Shown one piece after another: positions 6,881 through 15,178 of a DNA stretch of 46,032 nucleotides; the stretch's first letter is position 1; each line of letters opens with the position of its first letter. The notes beneath the pieces are model-generated. The model saw nothing but the letters and a program-made list of their open reading frames with translations. It was not told where the DNA came from and searched no databases. Source of the DNA: an uncultured Ruminococcus sp. (GTDB lineage: Bacteria > Bacillota > Clostridia > Oscillospirales > Ruminococcaceae); assembly GCA_937926145.1 (NCBI GenBank), contig CALANW010000083.1, positions 1-46,032 of the forward strand, read 5' to 3'. Both the position numbers and the translations under genes were made by a program.

Positions 6881-7341
6881 TATTTGAGTTCAAGTCGCAT
6901 TTCGGTATTTCCTCTTTCAACGAAGCCGTTTTTAAGGTAGAGAGGTTTTCCCATTTTTGTTGCGGAAAGGTCGATACAGGTTATCCCCAGCTCCCTTGCA
7001 TCGGAGATTATCCTGCGCAGGATAGCCGAGGCTGCGCCCTTTCTGCGGAACTGCTCCATTGTATAGACATTCATAAGGAGTGCGGTCTTGCCGTTGATAA
7101 AGTGCGTATTTGCAGGTCTTTCTACGGTTATGAAAAATATCACTGCTGCGGGAACGCCGTTCTCCTCTGCGATATAGGCGGTAAAATCTTTGCCGATATG
7201 ACGGCTGAAATAGTCGGGGAGCTGTTTATTGAGCTCGTCCGTCTGTTCCTTTGAAAGCGGTCCCATATCGTCATTTATATAGGCGAATCGGAACTTTATC
7301 AAAAGACCGATATCGTCCGTTGTTGCGATTCTTATATCCAT
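6880..7341 (-). CDS. GNAT acetyltransferase of the pot operon
   Basis: From the chosen ATG at 7341 the protein is 153 aa; upstream in-frame codons belong to the end of the potD-like gene. AAGGATG lies upstream, and the start overlaps the potD-like stop by one base (TGATG), showing coupling. It is a single GNAT fold that would transfer an acetyl group from acetyl-CoA. The acetyl-CoA-binding motif A is MEQFRRKGAASAILRR (about 97-112), followed by the C-terminal YLKNGFVERG. Its position as last gene after a polyamine transporter suggests polyamine N-acetylation, but nothing in the sequence proves the substrate. Confidence 0.85.
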   Translation of the reverse strand: MDIRIATTDDIGLLIKFRFAYINDDMGPLSKEQTDELNKQLPDYFSRHIGKDFTAYIAEENGVPAAVIFFITVERPANTHFINGKTALLMNVYTMEQFRRKGAASAILRRIISDARELGITCIDLSATKMGKPLYLKNGFVERGNTEMRLELK

Positions 7342-8624
7342 CAGAAAACATCCTTCTTTCTTATGATATGCCGTCTGATTATGATAACTATCGAAAGTGT
7401 GACGCAGGCAACAAGGAACAGCGGAACTATCCACTTGTTCTGCGATTCGTCCTGCGTGGACTTGATGTCCGTCCAGAGATCCTGCATCTTCTGATTTGCT
7501 TCATCGGAAAGATTGCGGAAGATAGTTGTATTGTTGTTAAGGTATTCGCTGTCGGGATAGGAAACCTTGTCGTTCTGCGTTTCTTCGTCAAGCATATCGA
7601 AAGCGGCGCTGTTAGGTGTTGAATAGCCGATATAACTTGTTGTAGCGTAAGCGATGTCGGGTTCGCACATAAAATTGATATACATTTCGGCGGCTTCTTT
7701 CTGCTTTGCGCCGACGGGGATACATATTGCATCAATAAAAAGGTTCGTTCCGCTTTTCGGCGTTACAAAGCCAAGGTCTTCATACTCGTCCATAAGCGTA
7801 ACGGCATCGCCTGCGTAATACGGTGCGACAAGTGCTTCGCCTGCACCCATTTTATCGAAAACTTCGTCCATTACATACGCTTGGATAACGGTTTTCTGCT
7901 CTTTGAGTAGATCAGCACATTTTTCAAGTTCTTCAGAGCTTTCGGTATTGAGCGAATAGCCGAGCCTTATTTCCGCAATGGCAAAAGCATCACGGGGGTT
8001 ATCGAACATCAATATTCTGTCGGAATAATCCTCGTTCCAAAGTATATCCCAGTCGATCTCCTCGGGCGGAATATCGATCATTGTTGTATCATAGATGATA
8101 CCGACCGTTCCCCAAGTATAAGGTACGGAATACTCGTTTTGAGGGTCATATTCGGGATTTACAAAGGTTTCTGTGATATTTTTAAAATTCGGGATATTGT
8201 CGAAGTCAAGCTTTTGGAGCATATTTTCGTGTATCATTCTCGAGATCATATAATCGGAGGGAATGATGATATCATAGCTTGCTCCGCCGCCTTTGAGCTT
8301 TGCGTAAAGCTCTTCGTTCGTGGCATAGTTGGTGTAGTTCACCTTTATTCCCGTCAGGTTTGTGAACTCGGCGTTTACGTTGAGGGTATTTTCCTCCGAA
8401 CCATCGGAGATATATTCGCCCCAGTTATAGACATTAATCGTTATGCCTTTATCGCGGAAACGCGAGTAATACTCGTTGTCCTCGATAGTGAGCGTCTGGA
8501 CTTCGGATTCCTCTTCTTCGCTGTCGGCTTCTTCCTCAATATGGTCTGCGCAGGCGGAAAAAGACAGGCACAATGCGGCTGCAAGGGTAAGCGAGAAAAC
8601 TTTTTTTGAAAAGAATTTTTTCAT
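7341..8624 (-). CDS. potD: PotD-like polyamine-binding lipoprotein with C-terminal anchor
   Basis: The protein is 427 aa and is the periplasm-side (here cell-surface) spermidine/putrescine-binding component of the PotABCD importer. The signal peptide ends in the lipobox LSFSAC with C25 as the lipidated Cys. The binding-protein domain (about 50-385) carries INVYNWGEYI, typical of the PotD/PotF family, then IIIPSDYMISRM, YSVPYTWGTVGIIYDT, and MCEPDIAYATTSYIGYSTPN. Unusually, the C-terminus adds a hydrophobic segment (about 398-416, WIVPLFLVACVTLSIVIII) followed by Arg/Lys. The ATG overlaps the potC stop by one base. Substrate choice between putrescine and spermidine cannot be settled by eye. 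Confidence 0.9.
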   Translation of the reverse strand: MKKFFSKKVFSLTLAAALCLSFSACADHIEEEADSEEEESEVQTLTIEDNEYYSRFRDKGITINVYNWGEYISDGSEENTLNVNAEFTNLTGIKVNYTNYATNEELYAKLKGGGASYDIIIPSDYMISRMIHENMLQKLDFDNIPNFKNITETFVNPEYDPQNEYSVPYTWGTVGIIYDTTMIDIPPEEIDWDILWNEDYSDRILMFDNPRDAFAIAEIRLGYSLNTESSEELEKCADLLKEQKTVIQAYVMDEVFDKMGAGEALVAPYYAGDAVTLMDEYEDLGFVTPKSGTNLFIDAICIPVGAKQKEAAEMYINFMCEPDIAYATTSYIGYSTPNSAAFDMLDEETQNDKVSYPDSEYLNNNTTIFRNLSDEANQKMQDLWTDIKSTQDESQNKWIVPLFLVACVTLSIVIIIRRHIIRKKDVF

Positions 8625-9424
8625 CAGCGTCTTTCCCCCTTTTCCTTTGCATTGCTCTTTATCTCAACGACATTCTTTATAACGAGGATAATAACCACAA
8701 CAAGGAATATTATCGTTGACAAAGCGTTTATCTCGGGGCTGACCTTTCTTCTCGTCATTGAATAGATCGTAACGGGAAGTGTCTGCATACTCGAACCGCA
8801 AGTGAAGTAGCTGATAATGAAATCATCGAGCGAGAATGTGAACGAGATGAGGAAACCCGATACTACACCCGGCATAATTTCCGGCAGAACTACCTTGAAA
8901 AATGCTTTGAGCGGATTGCAGCCAAGATCCTGCGCTGCTTCGTACACGAATGGATCCATCTGATTGAGCTTCGGCATAACATTCAGTATGACATACGGCA
9001 CATCGAATGTGATATGCGCTATAAGAAGCGTTACGAAGCCGAACTCGAAGTTCATTCTTGCTGCAAAGAACACGAAAAGCAGCATAAGCGAAACGCCCGT
9101 AACGATCTCGGGGTTGATTATCGGGAAATTGGTGATATTCAGCACGATAGCTTTCGGAACTTTTTTCATATTTTTTATTCCGACAGCTGCGGCTGTTCCG
9201 AGGATAGTTGAAACTATCGATGCGAGAACTGCGATGATGATAGTATTCATCAGCGACGACATTATTATCTCATTTTTGAAAAGCTTTATATACCAATCGA
9301 ATGTAAAGCCCGACATTACCGAACGGCTTTTCGTTGTATTGAACGAGAAAACGATGAGAACGAATATCGGAACATAGAGAAACATCATCACGAGGGCGAG
9401 ATATACTTTAGCAAATTTTTTCAT
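8624..9424 (-). CDS. potC: PotC, polyamine ABC transporter permease
   Basis: The protein is 266 aa with about six membrane segments and is the second permease of the spermidine/putrescine importer. The EAA loop that docks on the ATPase reads VYEAAQDLGCNPLKAFFKVVLPEIMPG (in pieces: EAAQDLG, then about ten residues on, LPEIMPG). The PotC-typical FSLDDFIISYF follows. GGGGGAGAG-type RBS precedes the ATG. It sits 13 bp after potB and overlaps the potD start. Short polar N-terminus and full length match the family. Confidence 0.93.
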   Translation of the reverse strand: MKKFAKVYLALVMMFLYVPIFVLIVFSFNTTKSRSVMSGFTFDWYIKLFKNEIIMSSLMNTIIIAVLASIVSTILGTAAAVGIKNMKKVPKAIVLNITNFPIINPEIVTGVSLMLLFVFFAARMNFEFGFVTLLIAHITFDVPYVILNVMPKLNQMDPFVYEAAQDLGCNPLKAFFKVVLPEIMPGVVSGFLISFTFSLDDFIISYFTCGSSMQTLPVTIYSMTRRKVSPEINALSTIIFLVVVIILVIKNVVEIKSNAKEKGERR

Positions 9425-9437
9425 ACACTCTCCCCCT

Positions 9438-10259
9438 TTATATTACCATTACGCCGTCATCGTCTGCGCCGAACTGGTTCAGTATCGTCATTATGAGCAG
9501 GACAATGACCATAAGCACGAGCGATATTGCTGCGCCGAGGTTTATATTATAGGAATTTCCGAGGAACTGCATTTCGATAAGGTCGCCGATAAGGAGGTTT
9601 CCGCCGCCGCCCAACATTCTTGAAATGATGAATGTGCTTATTGCAGGAACGAAAACCATTGTTATTCCCGAAAATACGCCCGGAAGGCTCAACGGGAACA
9701 CAACTTTCAGCATAGTTTTTGCAGGATTGCAGCCGAGATCTGCGGCAGCCTCGAGGACGCTTTTATCTATCTTTACCATTACCGAATAGATAGGCAGTAT
9801 CATAAACGGAAGATAGTTATAGACCATTCCGAGGACGACAGCGCCCTCTGTATTCAGCATTTTGAAAGGTCCAAGTCCGACCAATCCGAGCAGAGCGTTT
9901 ATAAGACCGTTATTTCCGAGCAGAGCCATCCAAGCATAGGTTCGCAGCAGGAAGTTCATCCACATCGGTAGCATAACTATCATAAGCATCGTACTTTGGA
10001 TATTCGTATTCATTCCAATTAGGATATACGCGAGCGGATATGCGATAAGCAAGCATATAACTGTTGAAATGAGTGCGAGCCATATCGAACGGACAAAGAT
10101 AGGTGTATATTGTGCGACATTTGAAACATAGTCGAGGGTAAAATGACCGTCCTTATCCGTGAACGCAAAGTATGCGACCATTATGAGCGGAACAAGTATG
10201 AAAACTATCATCCACACAAGGTAAGGAGCAGCAGGAAGCTTATTCTTCATTTTCAGCAT
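9438..10259 (-). CDS. potB: PotB, polyamine ABC transporter permease
   Basis: The protein is 273 aa and is the first permease, with six membrane segments. The EAA loop reads LEAAADLGCNPAKTML and ends LPLSLPGVFSG. LPMWMNFLLRTYAWMALLG is a family signature. Two ATG codons compete for the start. 10259 has AGGAGG only 3 bases upstream, and 10250 (MKNKLP) has it 12 bases upstream, so the exact start is uncertain by three residues. It overlaps the 3' end of potA by 20 bp. Confidence 0.92.
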   Translation of the reverse strand: MLKMKNKLPAAPYLVWMIVFILVPLIMVAYFAFTDKDGHFTLDYVSNVAQYTPIFVRSIWLALISTVICLLIAYPLAYILIGMNTNIQSTMLMIVMLPMWMNFLLRTYAWMALLGNNGLINALLGLVGLGPFKMLNTEGAVVLGMVYNYLPFMILPIYSVMVKIDKSVLEAAADLGCNPAKTMLKVVFPLSLPGVFSGITMVFVPAISTFIISRMLGGGGNLLIGDLIEMQFLGNSYNINLGAAISLVLMVIVLLIMTILNQFGADDDGVMVI

Positions 10260-11319
10260 TTTCCTCCTTTACATCATCGTCTTTCATACGGTGCATAATG
10301 TGTATATCATCGGGAGTAAAGGAAATTCCGACAGATGCGCCCTTTTCGGCAGCTTTTGTCGAATGAACTATCCACTGGAAATCATATCCTTCGATAAGCA
10401 TTTCATAATGAACGCCCTTGAAGATAACGGATTCGACAATTCCGTTGAGCTTTGACTCACTCGGCGGAACGAGGGTTATATCCTCGGGACGGATAACGAT
10501 ATCTACTGGAGTATTTTCACCGAAGCCGCTGTCGACACATTCAAATTCGTTGCCTGCGATCTCAACGAGCCTATCTCTTATCATAAGTCCGCGGAGGATA
10601 TTGCTTTCGCCGATAAAATCGGCAACGAATGCGTTCGTAGGTTCGTTGTAGATATCTACGGGAGAGCCTATCTGCTGAATTTTGCCGCCGTTCATAACGA
10701 CAACGGTATCACTCATTGTGAGGGCTTCTTCCTGGTCGTGGGTTACATAGATGAATGTAATTTCAAGCTGCTCTTGGATACGCTTCAGTTCGATCTGCAT
10801 TTCCTTACGGAGTTTAAGGTCGAGTGCGCCGAGCGGTTCATCGAGAAGGAGCACCTTTGGGTGGTTTACGAGCGCTCTTGCGATAGCGACACGCTGCTGC
10901 TGACCGCCCGAAAGACGGGTGATGCTTCTCTTTTCATAGCCGACAAGGTTAACGAGTTTGAGCATCTCGGCAACTCTTTTTGATATTGCCTTTTCGGGCA
11001 TTTTTTTGATTCGCAGACCGAATGCGATATTATCATAAACATTCAGGTGGGGAAAAAGCGCATAACGCTGGAAAACCGTATTAATGTTGCGTTTATAGGG
11101 CGGAACGCCGTTAATGCGCTGACCGTCGAACATAACATCGCCGCTGTCGGGTTCAAGAAATCCGCCGATGATACGGAGAGTTGTTGTTTTGCCGCAGCCT
11201 GACGGACCTAAGAATGTTACAAATTCCTTATCCTTTATTTCAAGGTTTATTTTATCAAGTATTCTTTCGCCGTCAAACTCGACAACTATATCTTTCAGCG
11301 TTATAATATTTTCGCTCAT
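10240..11319 (-). CDS. potA: PotA, polyamine ABC transporter ATPase
   Basis: The protein is 359 aa and hydrolyses ATP to power polyamine import. The Walker A is GPSGCGKT (38-45), the Q-loop TVFQRYALFP, the signature LSGGQQQR (136-143), Walker B VLLLDEPLGALD (D160, E161) and the switch His in YVTHDQEEAL. A C-terminal TOBE-type regulatory domain (about 235-345) contains DIVIRPEDITLV. It is the first gene of potABCD-GNAT. An acidic tail ends the protein. GGGGAGGATA precedes the ATG. Confidence 0.95.
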   Translation of the reverse strand: MSENIITLKDIVVEFDGERILDKINLEIKDKEFVTFLGPSGCGKTTTLRIIGGFLEPDSGDVMFDGQRINGVPPYKRNINTVFQRYALFPHLNVYDNIAFGLRIKKMPEKAISKRVAEMLKLVNLVGYEKRSITRLSGGQQQRVAIARALVNHPKVLLLDEPLGALDLKLRKEMQIELKRIQEQLEITFIYVTHDQEEALTMSDTVVVMNGGKIQQIGSPVDIYNEPTNAFVADFIGESNILRGLMIRDRLVEIAGNEFECVDSGFGENTPVDIVIRPEDITLVPPSESKLNGIVESVIFKGVHYEMLIEGYDFQWIVHSTKAAEKGASVGISFTPDDIHIMHRMKDDDVKEENAENEE

Positions 11320-11407
11320 TTATGTTATCCTCCCCAAATTCCAAAGTTTCGCACACCAAATTATTTTATACTTATTATTATGTACCGAAATAAAGCATAC
11401 AATATTA

Positions 11408-11436
11408 ACTTTATTCTTATTTGCAGAAAAAGTCAA
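11408..11436 (-). promoter_or_regulatory. Probable promoter of the pot operon
   Basis: On the minus strand TTGACT (11436-11431) and TAAAGT (11413-11408) are 17 bp apart, leaving a leader of about 80 bases before potA. The -10 is weak. Confidence 0.45.
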
Positions 11437-11495
11437 GAGATATTTCATTAATTTACAAAATAACACATAAAAGTCCCCACAAAAAGCAAAAATAA

Positions 11496-11530
11496 ACGGC
11501 ACGACCTGCAAAAACTGCAAATCGTACCGT
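11496..11530 (-). terminator. Terminator of the DUF951-prfA-apeB operon
   Basis: On the minus strand ACGGTACGA pairs with TCGTGCCGT (one G-T), with an inner TGCA/TGCA pairing, followed by TTATTTTTG. It lies 17 bp after the aminopeptidase stop. Confidence 0.75.
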
Positions 11531-11547
11531 AAAAATTATACTGAAAA

Positions 11548-12951
11548 TTATTCGTTGAAGAAAACGTAGAATGACTTGTAGGTCATATAAACATCGGTCT
11601 TTGCAACGACTTCAAACGGAGCGTGCATCGAGATAACGGGAACGCCGACATCGATAACGTCCATATTCATATTTGCAAGGTAAGCCGCAACTGTACCGCC
11701 GCCGCCGCCGTCAACCTTGCCGAGCTCGCCGGTCTGCCAGATAACATCGTTCTTATCGAGGAGTGTACGAACTCTTGCAACGAATTCTGCGGAAGCGTCC
11801 GATGTACCCGACTTGCCTCTTGCACCCGTGAACTTTGTGACACATACGCCGTAGTTCATAAATGCGCAGTTTCTCTTATCCATAACGTCGGGGAATGTTG
11901 GGTCGAATGCTGCGTTTACGTCAGCGGAAAGGCACTCGGTATTTGCGATGACCGTTCTGCCGTTTGCGCCGAAGCTGTCAGCGAGGTTATAGAAGAAATG
12001 CTCGAGGTAATCGGAGCAAAGTCCCGTATTGCCATCGCTGCCCGTTTCTTCCTTATCGGTAAGAACGACAACGGAGGTCTTCTTAACGCTTGTGCAGTCA
12101 AGGATAGCCTTTAAAGCTGTGTATGCGCAAACCTTATCATCGTGGCCGTAAGCGCCGACCATACTTCTGTCGAAGCCAACGTCCTTTGCCTTGAATGCAG
12201 GAACGGCTTCAAGCTCTGCGGAGAGGAAGTCTTCTTCGATGATGCCGTACTTTTCATTGAGGATAGAGATAATATTGAGCTTTACCTTTTCGCTCACTTC
12301 ATCGTCCTTGAAAGGCATTGAGCCGATGAGGATATTGAGTTCCTCACCCTTGATAAGCTCGCCAGGAGTGCGCTTCATTTGGTCGCCTGCAAGGTGCGGA
12401 AGAAGATCTGTTACGCAGAATACGGGGTCGGATTCATCTTCGCCGATGCTTACTGCGACCTTAGTGCCGTCCTTTTTGATTATAACACCGTGAAGTGAAA
12501 GTGGGATAGCTGCCCACTGGTACTTCTTGATGCCGCCGTAGTAATGTGTCTTGAAGAGAGCAGTTTCGTTATCCTCATAGAGAGGTACTTGCTTCAAATC
12601 AAGACGCGGGGAATCGATATGAGCTGCTGCGAGGTGAACGCCCTTTTCGATAGGCTCTGTGCCGATAATTGCAAGGATAATAGCCTTTCCTCTGTTATTG
12701 AAATAGATCTTATCGCCTGCTTTAAGGCTCATTCCGTATGTGAATTCCTTGAATCCGCACTTTTCAGCGAGGGTGATAGTCTTTGTAACTGCTTCTCTTT
12801 CGATCTTCGCATCGTTAAGGAATGCTTTGTAATCCTCACAGAAGTCAAAGCAGGTCTTTATTTCGTCCGAGGTAAGTCTTAAACCTGCGTGTTTTTTTGA
12901 AATGCAGAGCTTTTCTTTAAGAAGCTGACCCTGCGATTTTTCTTTTGACAT
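11548..12951 (-). CDS. M18 family aminopeptidase
   Basis: From the ATG at 12951 the protein is 467 aa; GAAAGGA at 12967-12961 supports this start over an in-frame ATG at 12981 that would overlap the preceding gene. M18 enzymes are cytosolic dinuclear-zinc exopeptidases that remove N-terminal Asp/Glu or other residues, usually as large tetrahedral oligomers. Visible ligand segments are AAHIDSPRLD, VLTDKEETGSDGN and the C-terminal VISMHAPFEVVAKTD. AYGHDDKVCAYTAL is the family segment with the bridging Asp. It is the last gene before a terminator. Precise substrate preference is not evident. Confidence 0.92.
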   Translation of the reverse strand: MSKEKSQGQLLKEKLCISKKHAGLRLTSDEIKTCFDFCEDYKAFLNDAKIEREAVTKTITLAEKCGFKEFTYGMSLKAGDKIYFNNRGKAIILAIIGTEPIEKGVHLAAAHIDSPRLDLKQVPLYEDNETALFKTHYYGGIKKYQWAAIPLSLHGVIIKKDGTKVAVSIGEDESDPVFCVTDLLPHLAGDQMKRTPGELIKGEELNILIGSMPFKDDEVSEKVKLNIISILNEKYGIIEEDFLSAELEAVPAFKAKDVGFDRSMVGAYGHDDKVCAYTALKAILDCTSVKKTSVVVLTDKEETGSDGNTGLCSDYLEHFFYNLADSFGANGRTVIANTECLSADVNAAFDPTFPDVMDKRNCAFMNYGVCVTKFTGARGKSGTSDASAEFVARVRTLLDKNDVIWQTGELGKVDGGGGGTVAAYLANMNMDVIDVGVPVISMHAPFEVVAKTDVYMTYKSFYVFFNE

Positions 12952-12970
12952 TTTACATCGTCCTTTCGGT

Positions 12971-13531
12971 TTATTTTTCATATAAGTTAGTATAACTGCG
13001 GTAGGCAGTCATAACCTTATGAACATAGTGATTTGATGAAGCCGAGGGTATCTTGTCGAGCGTTTTCCCGTCCGAGCTGTACTCCTTATCGGCGAGCCAA
13101 GCGTTGACCTGTCCCCTGCCTGAAAAATACGCCGCAAGCGCAGTTTCTTCGTCGTTGTATTCGCTGTAAAGGAGCGAAAGAAGATACGTTCCGCAGCGGA
13201 TATTATGCTCCGCGATGAACATATCATCGTAGGTTATGCCGCTTTCGTCATTCATTCGGTACTGCACCCAGTCGAACGCATCTTCCATAAGCTGCATAAG
13301 TCCCCTTGCACCGACATCGGATTCCGCTTCGGGTCTGAAGCCGCTTTCGGTCTTGATAACGGCATAGACGAGGTATTTATCGACACCGTATTCGGCGGAA
13401 TATTTTTCAACATAAGGCTGAAATTCCAGCGGATAGATATATTTTCTGCATAAAGCATCGGCGTTTATTCCTATGATAACTCCTGCCGCGATAAGCAGCA
13501 CGAGAAACACCGCTGCAAGCTTTTTACGCAT
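12971..13531 (-). CDS. Lytic transglycosylase (SLT domain)
   Basis: From the ATG at 13531 the protein is 186 aa. It has an N-terminal membrane anchor or uncleaved signal (LAAVFLVLLIAAGVIIGI, residues 5-22) and an SLT domain (about 40-180) that would cleave peptidoglycan glycan strands to 1,6-anhydro products. The catalytic Glu is E62 in AVIKTESGF; GARGLMQLM and the Tyr-containing AALAAYFSG-type motif are intact. Domain layout matches Slt70-like small LTs of Firmicutes (YjbJ/CwlQ type). Its start overlaps the coaE end by 8 bp. The role may be in wall turnover or sporulation; the context does not decide. Confidence 0.9.
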   Translation of the reverse strand: MRKKLAAVFLVLLIAAGVIIGINADALCRKYIYPLEFQPYVEKYSAEYGVDKYLVYAVIKTESGFRPEAESDVGARGLMQLMEDAFDWVQYRMNDESGITYDDMFIAEHNIRCGTYLLSLLYSEYNDEETALAAYFSGRGQVNAWLADKEYSSDGKTLDKIPSASSNHYVHKVMTAYRSYTNLYEK

Positions 13532-14150
13532 TATTGCAATACTCCTTAACCTTGTCCGCAACCTCGTTTGCCTTTTCACGGAGAACATCTACCGATTTAT
13601 TGTTTTTGATGATAAAATCGGAATGGTTGATGAAAAAGCGTTCCGAATGCTGCGATGAAAAACGCTCCTTTATGCGCTCCGCAGGTATCCCGTCGCGCTT
13701 GGCGATACGGTTTATCCTTGTCATTTCGGGTGCGGTAACGCTTATGATAAGGTCACAGAAATCATCCGCTCTGCTCTCGAAAAGCGTTGGTGCATCGAGC
13801 AGGACATACTGCTTCTGTTCCTGTGAATATTCCTTTATTTTCTGTAAAATTTCAAAAATTATGTATGGATAAGAAATGGCGTTGAGCTGTTTGAGTTTTT
13901 CTTTATCGGTAAAAACAATAGCCGCAAGTGCTTTTCGGTCGAGTTCGCCGTTTTCGTTGATGACCTCGCTCCCGAAACATTCCTCGATCTCTTTAAGGCA
14001 AGGTTTGCCTTTCTGCATGACCTCTCTTGCGATCTTATCGGCGTTGATTATCTCAAAGCCTTTCTGTGAGAAGACATCGCAGACGGTCGTTTTCCCTGCT
14101 CCGCTCTGACCCGTGAGCCCTACCACACAGATACCTGTGTTGCCGCTCAT
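13524..14150 (-). CDS. coaE: Dephospho-CoA kinase
   Basis: The protein is 208 aa, normal for the family, and catalyses the last step of coenzyme A synthesis (ATP-dependent phosphorylation of the 3'-OH of dephospho-CoA). The P-loop GQSGAGKT is at 14-21, ADKIAREV and the LLDAPTLFE segment are family motifs, and RIAKRDG with SQHSERF forms the lid and acceptor region. It overlaps sua5 by 4 bp and the transglycosylase by 8 bp, so it is deep inside the operon. Confidence 0.95.
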   Translation of the reverse strand: MSGNTGICVVGLTGQSGAGKTTVCDVFSQKGFEIINADKIAREVMQKGKPCLKEIEECFGSEVINENGELDRKALAAIVFTDKEKLKQLNAISYPYIIFEILQKIKEYSQEQKQYVLLDAPTLFESRADDFCDLIISVTAPEMTRINRIAKRDGIPAERIKERFSSQHSERFFINHSDFIIKNNKSVDVLREKANEVADKVKEYCNNA

Positions 14151-15160
14151 ACGTTTACCACCTCAAATCCTGCCGCTCTGAGAAGACGGTTGTAAACCGC
14201 AAGGCCTACACCCGTTCTTGACGGGCATCGGACATAAAGCTGCGTGATGCCAAGCTCGTCCGCTTCACGGAGATTGGCAAAAAGCTGTGCAGCCTGCTCC
14301 ACCGATGTGTCGCCGTAGGTCATAGTCTGAACGCCGTCACACGGCTTGTCGCTGTCGAAGATCATTGCGCACACGCCGCTGCCGTTATGCTGTTTTACAT
14401 AATTTGCAAAAGCTTCATACTCGCCGCAGACTATTGTGACGTTTGCTTTCGGCGAATAATGCTTATATTTCATTCCAGGAGAAAGAACTTTTTCGCCCTC
14501 CGCAACGGGTTCGAGTATTCCCTTGTCAGTGAAAACGGGGACGTTGAACATACTGAGGTCTTCTGCGGAAACGTATCCCGGACGAAGAAGCCTTATTCCG
14601 CCGTTTTCAAAGGAGATAACTGTGCTTTCAACGCCAACTCCGCAAGCTCCGCCATCGATTATGGCAGGGATCCTGCCCTTCATATCGTTCATAACGTGCT
14701 GTGCGGTAGTTGGACTTGGACTTCCCGAGAGGTTCGCAGACGGAGCAGCGATAGCTTTTCCGCTTAATTCTATGAGAAGCCGAGCCGTTTTATGAAAAGG
14801 TATGCGAATTCCGACTGTGTCAAGTCCGCCGCTCGTTGTATAAGGGATAATATCACGCTTCGGGAGGACCATAGTTATTGGTCCGGGGCAGAACTTTTCC
14901 GCAATTTTATATGCAAGGTCGGGAACATTGCATACATACTTTTCCATTGAATCGACCGATTCAATGTGAACAATGAGCGGATTATCGGACGGTCTGCCTT
15001 TTGCGGCAAAAATTTTCTTTACCGCTTCAACATTTTCTGCATCTGCGCCAAGTCCATAGACGGTTTCGGTCGGCATACCGACAACTTCGCCTTTTTTTAT
15101 AAGCTCTGCGGCATATTCAACATCGGCTCTATCCGATGACAGAAGCTTTGTATCAAACAT
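14147..15160 (-). CDS. Threonylcarbamoyl-AMP synthase (Sua5 type)
   Basis: The protein is 337 aa, the two-domain Sua5 form. The YrdC-like domain (about 8-205) makes threonylcarbamoyl-AMP from threonine, bicarbonate and ATP, the first step of the universal t6A37 tRNA modification. Signatures are PTETVYGLGADA, the KxR motif in AAKGRPSDNPLIVH, and the SxN motif in AAPSANLSGSPSPTT. The Sua5 C-terminal domain (about 225-337) follows. The gene sits 18 bp after prfA and overlaps coaE. Placement with a release factor agrees with a translation-linked operon, common in Firmicutes. Confidence 0.94.
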   Translation of the reverse strand: MFDTKLLSSDRADVEYAAELIKKGEVVGMPTETVYGLGADAENVEAVKKIFAAKGRPSDNPLIVHIESVDSMEKYVCNVPDLAYKIAEKFCPGPITMVLPKRDIIPYTTSGGLDTVGIRIPFHKTARLLIELSGKAIAAPSANLSGSPSPTTAQHVMNDMKGRIPAIIDGGACGVGVESTVISFENGGIRLLRPGYVSAEDLSMFNVPVFTDKGILEPVAEGEKVLSPGMKYKHYSPKANVTIVCGEYEAFANYVKQHNGSGVCAMIFDSDKPCDGVQTMTYGDTSVEQAAQLFANLREADELGITQLYVRCPSRTGVGLAVYNRLLRAAGFEVVNV

Positions 15161-15178
15161 TTTCTTTTTGCTCCTTGT

